NCBI GenBank assembly: GCA_003489165.1
Contig: DNJG01000099.1
Coordinates: 1 to 11,892, forward strand
Length of the DNA stretch: 11,892 nucleotides
Direction: 5' to 3'
From: Nitrospinota bacterium
Lineage (GTDB): Bacteria > Nitrospinota > Nitrospinia > UBA9942
Shown here: positions 6,394 to 11,780 of the stretch, piece after piece
How the letters are laid out: every line of letters begins with the position of its first letter
How positions within the stretch are numbered: position 1 is the first letter of the stretch
Position numbers and translations under genes: made by a program
Notes under the pieces: generated by a model
The model's input: the letters and a program-made list of their open reading frames with translations, nothing else
What the model was told of the DNA's origin: nothing
The model's database searches: none

Positions 6394-8505
6394 TTATATA
6401 ATCTCTACCTCTTTAGTCTTTATCGCTTCACCGCCGAGATTATCCTGCACCCTGCAAGCGATAGTATATTTCCCCGGCTTCTCAAATTCCCTTTCTGCCT
6501 TCAAGACAGCCGCATATTTTTTATCTTTCTGCTCCCGCATTAAAGCGTATTCGCTTTCTGCAAATCTTCCTTCTGTAAAATTAAAATCCCACTGACAGTT
6601 TATTAAATATCCGTCAATATTGTTACTTCTTGCGCCTATTGCCTCAAACTTATACTTCAGTCCTTCTACTTTCTTATATGAAACATCCATAATTGAAGGC
6701 TGCGAAATAAATTTTAACAGAAATTCGCTTTTTGCTGTATCCTGATAATGTTCTAATATCCTCTTTCTAAACAATTGGCTGTTTACTGGTATCAGTTCTA
6801 TATCTATTGCCAAATTCTTTTTATAGAAATAACTCTCCAAGACCTTTGAGTATTTCTGCAATGACGGCGGGAATACCCACGCTATTACTTTTAACTTCAA
6901 TCTCATATTCTCCTGATACCGCAGTCTTAAAACATCTTCTGCAAATTTTTTCAATCGTTCTTCTGACAGAGATTCATGCGGTTTAACCGAACCAATTAGA
7001 ATAGATGTTGAGGCATTCATCACGCCTGTGATTTCACCTTCTCCTGTAAACCGTCTTGCTTCATAACAAGTTAAAATGAAATCTTCAAATTCCTTTTGCC
7101 CGATGAACTCAAACTTTTCAATAGGATAAACACCCATATAATACACATGCATATCAGGCAGTTGTTTTATGGTTAATTCTAAAGAGATTTGCTTATCTTT
7201 TTTGGGGTTCTCAACATTCACAGAAGCAGTCCTGCCAGAGATTTCTTCGGCGTCTTTTATCAAACGGTTTAGGGTTACCGATGAGGCAACTCTGGAAATA
7301 TCACAGCCGATAAACTTTCTGTTGAGTTTTTGAGCAACAGCGCAAGTTGTGCCACCACCCATAAAAAAATCCGCAACTACATCGCCCGGATTTGTCGAGG
7401 CTTTTATTATTCGCTCAAGTAAAGCCTCTGGTTTTTGAGTAGGATAACCAATTCCTTCTTCTTCTTTATGCATGTTTTGCACTTGAGATTGACGAACATT
7501 GCGCACATCTTCCCACATATCATCCAGTAACAACCCCTTGGATTCATCAAGATATTGTTTTAATCTCTTTGTACCTTTACTGGAGATGAATACCTTCCCT
7601 TGTTTCTCGAATTCTTCTATTGAATCCTTGGAATAATCACCAAATGTTTGCAGGGCAAATCTTCTTCCGTCAGGATCTTTGTGATGAAAAAACTTGTCAA
7701 TATAGTCTTGCCGGTAATCGATATATATATTATTGAAAATCGGTTTATTCGAGGATTCCTTACGATAAAACAATATATAATCACAATCTCGTGGGAACAG
7801 TTTTGATTTTACTTTCCCACCGGTGGGAGTAGAGCGACGCCATGCTATTTCATTCCTAAAATTTTCATACCCAAAAATCTTATCCATCTCGCACTTTATA
7901 TAATGGCTTGCGTGCCAGTCGCAATGGACATATATTGAACCTGTATCTTTTAATACTCGCCTCATCTCCCAAAGCCGAGCATTAAGCCAAACAAGATAAC
8001 TTGGCAAACCATCTTCCCAAATATCATAGAAGGTTCTAACCTCATTATCATCTCCCCATATCTGGTTATAGTTTCTGCCAGAGAAAAACGGCGGGTCAAT
8101 ATAAATCAGGTCTATGCAGTTTGAAGGCAATGCCCTCAATATATGAAGATTATCCCCAAAGAAAACAGCATTGAGCGGGATTTTCTTATGCTTCGGGTCT
8201 AAAAAACCGCCTGCATCTGGCGAACCAAAACTGATAATATCTTCAGTGGTATTTGGTTGGAGATAAGGAAGTTTTAAAAAAGGAAATACGCTGTCAAACG
8301 CTTTTTCGGAGTCAAAACCCATTGGCGGGTTTGTCTGGTCAGGAAGATTATGGACTCCACGCCTTCCTGCACGGGACTTGATAGAGTCTGCCTTAAAAAC
8401 AACCTTCTGCTCTGGCAGTTTTTGCTCTTGGCTTTCTTTTTCAAGTTGCGCAAGTTCCTCTACATCCTGCGTAGCCTTTGACCTGCTGTCTTCTTTGTGA
8501 TTCAT
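6394..8505 (-). CDS. Type III-like site-specific DNA methyltransferase (Mod), with C-terminal beta-sandwich-like extension
   Basis: This 703-residue protein is a beta-class amino-methyltransferase: catalytic DPPF (137-140) precedes the AdoMet loop DFFMGGGTT (379-387), with YPTQKPE (354-360) before it, as in N6-adenine Mod proteins. Residues 180-350 would hold target recognition. The first 100 residues are charged and low in recognisable motifs. After about 440 there is extra sequence not needed for methylation; the last 95 residues (PGKYTIACRVQDNLGG at 677-692, ending KTKEVEII) resemble a PKD/immunoglobulin-like beta sandwich. The start overlaps the stop of a 64-aa ORF (ATGA), with a G-rich stretch eight bases upstream. 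The Res-like helicase follows after one base. It should modify host sites and guide the restriction subunits; N6-adenine rather than N4-cytosine is likely, not proven. Confidence 0.9.
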   Translation of the reverse strand: MNHKEDSRSKATQDVEELAQLEKESQEQKLPEQKVVFKADSIKSRAGRRGVHNLPDQTNPPMGFDSEKAFDSVFPFLKLPYLQPNTTEDIISFGSPDAGGFLDPKHKKIPLNAVFFGDNLHILRALPSNCIDLIYIDPPFFSGRNYNQIWGDDNEVRTFYDIWEDGLPSYLVWLNARLWEMRRVLKDTGSIYVHCDWHASHYIKCEMDKIFGYENFRNEIAWRRSTPTGGKVKSKLFPRDCDYILFYRKESSNKPIFNNIYIDYRQDYIDKFFHHKDPDGRRFALQTFGDYSKDSIEEFEKQGKVFISSKGTKRLKQYLDESKGLLLDDMWEDVRNVRQSQVQNMHKEEEGIGYPTQKPEALLERIIKASTNPGDVVADFFMGGGTTCAVAQKLNRKFIGCDISRVASSVTLNRLIKDAEEISGRTASVNVENPKKDKQISLELTIKQLPDMHVYYMGVYPIEKFEFIGQKEFEDFILTCYEARRFTGEGEITGVMNASTSILIGSVKPHESLSEERLKKFAEDVLRLRYQENMRLKLKVIAWVFPPSLQKYSKVLESYFYKKNLAIDIELIPVNSQLFRKRILEHYQDTAKSEFLLKFISQPSIMDVSYKKVEGLKYKFEAIGARSNNIDGYLINCQWDFNFTEGRFAESEYALMREQKDKKYAAVLKAEREFEKPGKYTIACRVQDNLGGEAIKTKEVEII

Positions 8506-8696
8506 CTTAATATCCCCCCGCTTCCAGCCGAGTTGCTGGAGTCTTTCAACCCCATTAGAAAATTTTTTCTAACGGGGTAAATCACCTTCAAACTTGTCCC
8601 CCGTATCAAGTACGGGGCAGGCTCTGCAAGTATTAAGCAGGGATCGGTGTCTGTAGCTTCGTTGGTTTTTAGCATGTTACCACCTTTCCGTTTCAT
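8502..8696 (-). CDS. Small ORF (64 aa) over repeat B1, coupled to the methyltransferase gene
   Basis: The ORF begins MKRKGGNMLKTNEATDTDPC, has an internal stretch typical of translated palindromic repeats (LKVIYPVRKNFLMGLKDSS) and ends SAGSGGILR. Its stop overlaps the methyltransferase ATG as ATGA. The N-terminal KTNEATDT is shared with repeat B2 and looks like a real gene start; the rest is repeat sequence in a frame the other copies do not keep. In the methyltransferase frame the same DNA reads VERLQQLGWKRGDIK straight into the Mod start, back to a TAG inside the palindrome. It is best seen as a broken gene start now acting, if translated, as a leader cistron rather than a functional protein. 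Confidence 0.3.
   Translation of the reverse strand: MKRKGGNMLKTNEATDTDPCLILAEPAPYLIRGTSLKVIYPVRKNFLMGLKDSSNSAGSGGILR
8550..8577. repeat. REP-like hairpin inside B1
   Basis: A 28-base near-perfect inverted repeat has a 13-base-pair stem (CCCC, one G-T mismatch, TTAGAAAA paired with TTTTCTAA) and a two-base loop. An identical copy lies at 11367-11394 in B3. There is no U-tract after the stem in the direction of transcription, so it is not a classic intrinsic terminator, although it may slow polymerase or stabilise RNA. Hairpins of this type are dispersed in many environmental genomes. Confidence 0.8.
8599..8617. repeat. Second small hairpin inside B1
   Basis: The palindrome is CCCCGTA, a five-base loop, then TACGGGG. 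B3 lacks this hairpin and about five further bases (about 24 nt in all) at the equivalent point, so it looks like a separate small insertion into B1 or a clean loss from B3. Confidence 0.65.
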
Positions 8697-8697
8697 C

Positions 8698-8802
8698 CTA
8701 AAAGTCTATCTTTCTCCTTAAAGGCATAAATAAATTAGCACCCAAAGGCTGCTCATCCTTGCCTATCCATGTGAGTTCGAGTTTTTGTTTTTTCTCTGCC
8801 AT
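8698..8802 (-). pseudogene. Truncated Mod methyltransferase N-terminus (34 codons)
   Basis: An ATG at 8802 opens MAEKKQKLELTWIGKDEQP, then the sequence leaves the family (LGANLFMPLRRKIDF) and stops. KLELTWIGK followed by RP/QP is, from memory, the standard opening of a common group of type III-like DNA methyltransferases that continue R-LEPRILLEDP-SY. This is therefore the start of a second, different methyltransferase, cut off after about 19 residues. GGGAATA precedes the ATG, so the peptide could be made. A longer version of the same start lies at 9707-9859 on the other side of the BRO gene. Confidence 0.6.
8747..8796 (-). repeat. 50-bp direct repeat, left copy (flanks BRO)
   Basis: This segment matches 9810-9859 at 47 of 50 positions without gaps, in the same orientation, with 1,063 bp between starts. 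It encodes the KKQKLEL.WIGKDEQP part of the methyltransferase start in both copies. The pair encloses the BRO gene and could recombine to excise it, leaving one copy. Confidence 0.85.
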
Positions 8803-8863
8803 TATTCCCTTTGTTGTTCAGTGTTTATTCTTCCTTTAGGATAATAAACAATTCCATATTCCT

Positions 8864-9700
8864 CTATTTAGGCAATCCCTTTTTTGAAGACGGCGGAAGG
8901 AAGCTCTCGCCGGTGACAACCTTTCTGCCTGTCTTTTCTTCCAGTTCACGCCTTGCCTTTTTGGCAATGCCGCCGCCTTTCTTGCCGGCGACCTTGTTTT
9001 CGTCCATGCCGACTGCATTCATAGTCTCTGCTATCTGCCGGGTGGATAGTTCTGCAAGAGCGGTAAATATCAGTTCAGCTTCGCTCATATGGTCTCTCAG
9101 GTTTTGCGTTTTCAGTCCCTTCATTTCCTTATGCTTTTTTACGGAGACATCCGCCCATTCCTGATGAATGATATTGGTCAAAATCGCGTATTCATCTTCT
9201 TTTTTAATCTCATGCTCTTTCCAGTAATCAGTCAGCTTGTTGCGGGTCTCCTGTCCCATCATCCGCTGCTGGATCCATTTTTCGCTTCTCCCATGCTGTT
9301 GCCAGTATTCACGCGCCCGGTCAAGGGAGCGGGCCGGATCGCTCATATCCTGCAAGCGTTCATAACCCACTTTGGCCAGCCACAGCTTGATAGGTTCTGC
9401 CTTCGGGCTCGGAACAGATTGTATAAGGCGCAGAAGAGTTTCAGGATTAGCGGCATCAGTAAGATACTTTTTGCCGTCTGCCGCTTCCATTTTCAGTTGG
9501 TGACAATTTGTCACCGACTCACTTCCTTCCGCCTTGAGCCTCTCTTTCAGCTTGTTCCAGTATTTCCGAGCAGTCTTGTAATCAGGCTGCTGAATCAGCA
9601 CCTGAATAATATCCACTACCGAAAAATACCATGTTTCAGATTCCTCATCATATGCTCTGCGGATTTTGTAATCTTCAAATACAGCAAGCGATTTTTCCAT
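8864..9700 (-). CDS. BRO-N/DinD-like protein
   Basis: This 278-residue protein begins with a BRO N-terminal domain (about 5-110: IRRAYDEESETWYFSVVDII, then YKTARKYWNKLKERL and CHQLKM...GKKYLTDAAN). It continues as a DinD-like C-terminal part (about 140-265: WIQQRMMGQETRNKLTDYW, then EAELIFTALAELSTRQIAE and GGGIAKKARRELEEKTGRKV). BRO-N domains occur in phage antirepressor-like and DNA-damage-inducible proteins and probably bind DNA; the molecular role of this full-length type is not established. The start at ATG 9700 follows AGGGGGTG at good spacing. The gene is richer in G+C than the OLD gene and lies inside a 50-bp direct repeat made of methyltransferase gene starts, so it looks like an inserted passenger. 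No LexA-type operator was recognised upstream. Confidence 0.85.
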   Translation of the reverse strand: MEKSLAVFEDYKIRRAYDEESETWYFSVVDIIQVLIQQPDYKTARKYWNKLKERLKAEGSESVTNCHQLKMEAADGKKYLTDAANPETLLRLIQSVPSPKAEPIKLWLAKVGYERLQDMSDPARSLDRAREYWQQHGRSEKWIQQRMMGQETRNKLTDYWKEHEIKKEDEYAILTNIIHQEWADVSVKKHKEMKGLKTQNLRDHMSEAELIFTALAELSTRQIAETMNAVGMDENKVAGKKGGGIAKKARRELEEKTGRKVVTGESFLPPSSKKGLPK

Positions 9701-9706
9701 AATTGT

Positions 9707-9859
9707 TCACCCCCTACAAAGTCTAAACTCCAAAAAAAGCATGTTATGGGTGTTCCTATATCCGTAAGACCTTTCAGTGTCCTCAATCAATATCCTCAGC
9801 TCCAGCCTCGGCTGCTCATCCTTGCCTATCCATATTAGTTCAAGTTTTTGTTTTTTCTC
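9707..9859 (-). pseudogene. Truncated Mod methyltransferase N-terminus (50 codons), longer copy
   Basis: A minus-strand frame reads EKKQKLELIWIGKDEQPRLE, then LRILIEDTERSYGY, before departing into unrelated residues and a TGA six bases before the BRO start codon. R-LE-RILIED-E-SY is the expected continuation of the KLELTWIGK methyltransferase opening, so the family call is firmer than for the fragment at 8698-8802. An in-frame TGA lies just upstream and there is no ATG; the likely original start overlapped the end of the 131-aa gene and has been lost by a one-base shift. The remnant shows that the 131-aa gene once preceded a methyltransferase gene. Its tail now supplies the AGGGGG ribosome-binding site for BRO. 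Confidence 0.65.
9810..9859 (-). repeat. 50-bp direct repeat, right copy (flanks BRO)
   Basis: Partner of 8747-8796, with three mismatches in 50 and no gaps. It lies within the longer methyltransferase remnant and overlaps the last codons of the 131-aa gene. Confidence 0.85.
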
Positions 9860-10235
9860 CCTTCACTATCTCCCCTGCTTTTACGGAGATCCTTTTCATC
9901 TCTATCTCTTCAATCGCCGGAAGATCCGATTTCAGTTTCACTCCACCGAAAGTTTTACATTCCTGATCCCACATATCACGATACGCATATACATATTCTA
10001 TAGCGGAATATTGGTCTATTTCATAATAATATCTGCAAAGCCGTTTGTAGTGTTTAAGCATATTTTTATCAAAACAAAAATCAAGCATCCCATCAAGAGT
10101 ACATTCAATACGATTTTTATCTTTGCAACCTGAATCAATAATAGCATCAGTTTCTCTATAATAAAGGGTTACAGCTTGCACCGCCAGTTTACAAATATCT
10201 TTCGCTAAATTCCTGATTTTTTGATCAGATTTCAT
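9840..10235 (-). CDS. Hypothetical protein (131 aa), former neighbour of a methyltransferase gene
   Basis: The family was not recognised. The protein looks soluble and largely helical, with no signal peptide or membrane segment. It has a run of aromatic residues (HYKRLCRYYYEIDQYSAIEYVYAYRDMW, about 62-89), four cysteines (15, 37, 45, 54), two more at 67 and 93, and an acidic, lysine-rich tail. The cysteines are not spaced as a clear metal site. The start at ATG 10235 follows AAAGGATTGGGGT. The last codons overlap the beginning of a broken KLEL.WIGK methyltransferase gene, so it was probably an accessory gene in a restriction-modification operon. Whether it still works without that partner is unknown. 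It lies between repeat B2 and the right 50-bp repeat. Confidence 0.6.
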   Translation of the reverse strand: MKSDQKIRNLAKDICKLAVQAVTLYYRETDAIIDSGCKDKNRIECTLDGMLDFCFDKNMLKHYKRLCRYYYEIDQYSAIEYVYAYRDMWDQECKTFGGVKLKSDLPAIEEIEMKRISVKAGEIVKGEKTKT

Positions 10236-10306
10236 ACCCCAATCCTTTAAAGAAAAAATTAGTGACAGCGGCCATTATCTCTATTCCATCTATCACAAAT
10301 TTATGC

Positions 10307-10447
10307 TCAAGACATACCCCTGATGATAAAGCAATGTATCCCCCCCGCTTCCAGCCGAGTTGCTGAATCTCCCCTCACCCTGACCCTCTCCCCCTTTGGG
10401 GCGAGGGAAGTAGTGGGCGTATCTGTCGCTTCGTTTGTTTTGGGCAT
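10307..10447 (-). CDS. Small ORF (46 aa) created by repeat B2
   Basis: Two bases after the UPF0175 stop an ATG opens MPKTNEATDTPTTSLAPKGE, then RVRVRGDSATRLEAGG and a short tail. The first ten residues match B1's KTNEATDT. The middle is translated REP sequence, and the end reads the shared GCAACTCGGCTGG segment in a frame different from B1. This supports a broken gene start rather than a functional protein. The position suggests that the vanished gene followed UPF0175 in an operon. Confidence 0.25.
   Translation of the reverse strand: MPKTNEATDTPTTSLAPKGERVRVRGDSATRLEAGGIHCFIIRGMS
10341..10447 (-). repeat. Family B direct repeat, copy B2
   Basis: B2 shares the front (ATGCCCAAAACAAACGAAGC on the minus strand) and back (GCAACTCGGCTGGAAGCGGG) with B1 and B3, but carries a different palindromic insert between them. 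Similarity to B3 continues past the repeat core for about 25 further bases (TTGCTTTATC and beyond), so the ancestral shared segment was longer. The G-run at its end is seven long (10340-10346). From 10348 down to 10225 a frame is also open that ends MAAVTNFFFKGLGYEI, overlapping the start of the 131-aa gene; it was not recognised. Confidence 0.8.
10370..10407. repeat. REP-type palindrome inside B2
   Basis: On the plus strand this reads CCCCTCACCCTGACCCTCTC, then CCCCTTTGGGGCGAGGG, the form of a very widespread REP-like repeat with an imperfect GC-rich stem. It occupies the same internal position in B2 that the TTAGAAAA hairpin occupies in B1 and B3. Confidence 0.75.
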
Positions 10448-10449
10448 GA

Positions 10450-10734
10450 TTATTTGAATGCCTCAAAGCCTCTCAGATAATCGTCATAATCTATCGGAGA
10501 TTCAACGCCAAATTCTGACAATAAGTCTATTGTCTCGCTTATTGAGAGTTCTAACTTTTCAGACAAAGCACTCAATGACAGCTTGCCCTCCCTGTAAAGT
10601 TTGAGCATCAGAAATTCCCACCCATAATCTATAAGCTCTCTTGCAACTGCGGACTTATCTTTATGCCCCATTTTGGACAATTCGTTGATTCTCTTTATCT
10701 CCCTATCTTTCAATCTTAAACTTATTACCGACAT
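10450..10734 (-). CDS. UPF0175 family antitoxin
   Basis: This 94-residue protein starts with a ribbon-helix-helix-like segment (MSVISLRLKDREIKRINELS) and continues with the UPF0175 helical core: AVARELIDYGWEFLMLKLYR (about 30-49), EGKLSLSALSEKLELSISET (50-69) and DLLSEFGVESPIDY. UPF0175 proteins are predicted antitoxins commonly paired with DUF3368/PIN proteins, which fits here. AAAGGAGG, lying inside the end of the toxin gene, is its ribosome-binding site, and the start shares one base with the toxin stop (TAATG). It probably neutralises the PIN protein and represses the shared promoter, which is inference from the family. Confidence 0.85.
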   Translation of the reverse strand: MSVISLRLKDREIKRINELSKMGHKDKSAVARELIDYGWEFLMLKLYREGKLSLSALSEKLELSISETIDLLSEFGVESPIDYDDYLRGFEAFK

Positions 10735-11225
10735 TATTTGCCTCCTTTCAGCCTTTTTGCGGCATCGTCTATTATTTGTTTATTATATCGTCCATACAAA
10801 GATAGTTTTTCAAGTTTTGCGAGAGACATTTCCTTGTTAATTAGTCTCTTTTCAGAAGTGTTTATTAAAAAGTGAATTGCCGTCGTAAATTGAACATTCA
10901 GTATCTTACATGCCTTTATAGTCGGCAAATCATCCACAGCAAGAGGCAATTCCCTTTTTAATGCGATGGCAATCGCTTCAGCCTCGCCGATATGAATTCT
11001 AAAATCCTTACATAGTGTGCCGACAGCCTCTTTATTTGCTGCAGCCACTTCAATTTTACGGTTATCAATAAGAGCAGAAATCAATTTTGCGTCAAGGGTA
11101 TCTTTGCGGGTGCATTCAACCTTTAGCATCTTGGGAATTATTACTTGAATATCTTCGGAAACAATCCCCAATAGTTCTGTCTTTGCAAGAAGTATCAGCG
11201 TAGAAGAATCAAAAACCGTTTTCAT
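10734..11225 (-). CDS. DUF3368/PIN-domain toxin
   Basis: This 163-residue protein begins TVFDSSTLILLAKTE (D6 and the following S/T as first PIN acidic site). It has KMLKVECTRK (E38), IGEAEAIAIA (E76, E78) and LAVDDLPTIK (D98, D99), the acidic set expected of a metal-dependent PIN ribonuclease. DUF3368 proteins are PIN relatives normally paired with UPF0175. The gene comes before its antitoxin, the reverse of the common antitoxin-first order, with a one-base overlap. No clear ribosome-binding site precedes ATG 11225, and the -10 box lies only nine bases upstream, so the message may be nearly leaderless and the toxin poorly translated. The substrate RNA is unknown. Confidence 0.85.
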   Translation of the reverse strand: MKTVFDSSTLILLAKTELLGIVSEDIQVIIPKMLKVECTRKDTLDAKLISALIDNRKIEVAAANKEAVGTLCKDFRIHIGEAEAIAIALKRELPLAVDDLPTIKACKILNVQFTTAIHFLINTSEKRLINKEMSLAKLEKLSLYGRYNKQIIDDAAKRLKGGK

Positions 11226-11229
11226 GTGT

Positions 11230-11263
11230 TTACAATATACTACAAGTGTAATCGCTTAATCAA
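11230..11263 (-). promoter_or_regulatory. Promoter of the PIN/UPF0175 pair with overlapping dyad
   Basis: On the minus strand, TTGATT (11258-11263) and TATATT (11234-11239) are separated by 18 bases, matching the -35 and -10 consensus at four and five of six positions. The short dyad TTACA ... TGTAA (11230-11251) spans the -10 box and could bind the antitoxin or toxin-antitoxin complex. This is a prediction from consensus only. Confidence 0.45.
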
Positions 11264-11332
11264 TCTGTTTTTTGATGACTGTTTAAATCTGTTGTCTTGA
11301 CGCATAACTCCTACCGATAAAGCAAGGCATCG

Positions 11333-11469
11333 CCCCGCTTCCAGCCGAGTTGCATCAGTCTTTCAACCCCATTAGAAAATTTTTTCTAACGGGGTAAATA
11401 ACCTTCAAACTTGTCCCTGCAAGGAGTAAGCAGGGATCGGTGTCTGTAGCTTCGTTTTATTCTTGGCAT
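11333..11469 (-). repeat. Family B direct repeat, copy B3
   Basis: Third family B copy, filling most of the gene-free stretch between the PIN gene and hicBA. It is nearly identical to B1 through the ACGAAGCTACAGACACCGAT part, the hairpin and the GTTGAAAGACT...GCAACTCGG part, but lacks B1's second hairpin. One extra base near the front shifts the frame, so the ATG at 11469 gives only 27 residues (MPRIKRSYRHRSLL and so on). Past the core, VERLMQLGWKRGDALLY is open to a stop and matches B1 and B2 at protein level. Apart from B3 and the two promoters, nothing else was seen in 11226-11579. Confidence 0.85.
11367..11394. repeat. REP-like hairpin inside B3
   Basis: Identical in sequence to the 28-base hairpin at 8550-8577: a 13-base-pair stem with one G-T mismatch around TTAGAAAA/TTTTCTAA. 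The identity, together with near-identical flanks, shows that B1 and B3 separated more recently than either did from B2. Confidence 0.8.
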
Positions 11470-11514
11470 AATTATTTAACAACCTCGGTATCAACATTAC
11501 CTTTCTCTACATGT

Positions 11515-11544
11515 TTGACAAAACAATCCATCTCATGATAGATT
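11515..11544 (+). promoter_or_regulatory. Predicted hicBA promoter
   Basis: A perfect TTGACA (11515-11520) is followed after 18 bases by TAGATT (11539-11544), a four-of-six -10 box. A start near 11551 would give a leader of about 30 nt carrying the hicB ribosome-binding site (GGAG, 11571-11574). An ATG at 11511 in the hicB frame lies upstream of this promoter and is not expected to be used. Confidence 0.5.
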
Positions 11545-11579
11545 TTTCTATAAATTCTAACTTTTACCAAGGAGATTAT

Positions 11580-11780
11580 ATGAAATTGCATGTAATAATT
11601 GAACAGGATAAGGCAGGCTATTATGTTGCTGAGGTTCCTGCGCTTCCCGGCTGCCTTTCTCAAGGCAAAACTTACGAACAAGCCCTTGACAATATCAAAG
11701 AGGCGGTTGAAGGATGGCTTGAGGTAATGGAATCTAAGAAACAGTTTGACCCTGCCCATCTTGTTGAAGTTGCCGTGTAA
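11580..11780 (+). CDS. hicB: HicB-type antitoxin
   Basis: This 66-residue protein opens MKLHVIIEQDKAGYYVAEVP, followed by LPGCLSQGKTYEQALDNIKE, the conserved HicB partial RNase H-like fold (Y-A-vPaLPGC-sqG-T-eEAl-NikEAi). It ends soon after, without an obvious C-terminal HTH or RHH domain, so it is a short HicB. The start at 11580 was preferred over the in-frame ATG at 11511 because GGAG lies five bases upstream and family similarity begins here. It should bind and block HicA. The pair is the only plus-strand unit and has antitoxin-first order. Confidence 0.88.
   Translation: MKLHVIIEQDKAGYYVAEVPALPGCLSQGKTYEQALDNIKEAVEGWLEVMESKKQFDPAHLVEVAV

Larger units (their letters stand above)
8516..8675 (-). 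repeat. Family B direct repeat, copy B1, with two inserted hairpins
   Basis: First of three family B copies (others at 10341-10447 and 11333-11469). On the minus strand each copy has a front part with ATG and (A/G)ACGAAGC.ACAGA.AC, then a palindromic insert, then GCAACTCGGCTGGAAGCGGGG. Without inserts the copies suggest a gene start reading roughly MPKTNEATDT followed by RLQQLGWKRGD. The parent gene is not certain; KTNEA near a start recalls type I restriction subunits. B1 ends where the Mod gene begins. Confidence 0.85.

Noticed and set aside
8550..8577. Intrinsic terminator in B1
   Set aside because: The stem is strong but no U-tract follows in the transcribed direction, and the element recurs identically in B3 as part of a repeat.
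9089..9838. 249-codon plus-strand frame opposite the BRO gene
   Set aside because: It is antisense to a well-supported BRO/DinD-like protein, has no recognisable motif and reads like a hydrophobic shadow frame.
10340..10346. Run of seven G/C as a phase-variation switch
   Set aside because: Run lengths differ among the B copies (four, six, seven), but seven bases is short for slippage and the run does not lie within a convincing intact gene.
11511..11579. Longer hicB starting at 11511
   Set aside because: The 23 extra residues do not resemble HicB, overlap the predicted promoter, and the internal ATG at 11580 has a proper ribosome-binding site.
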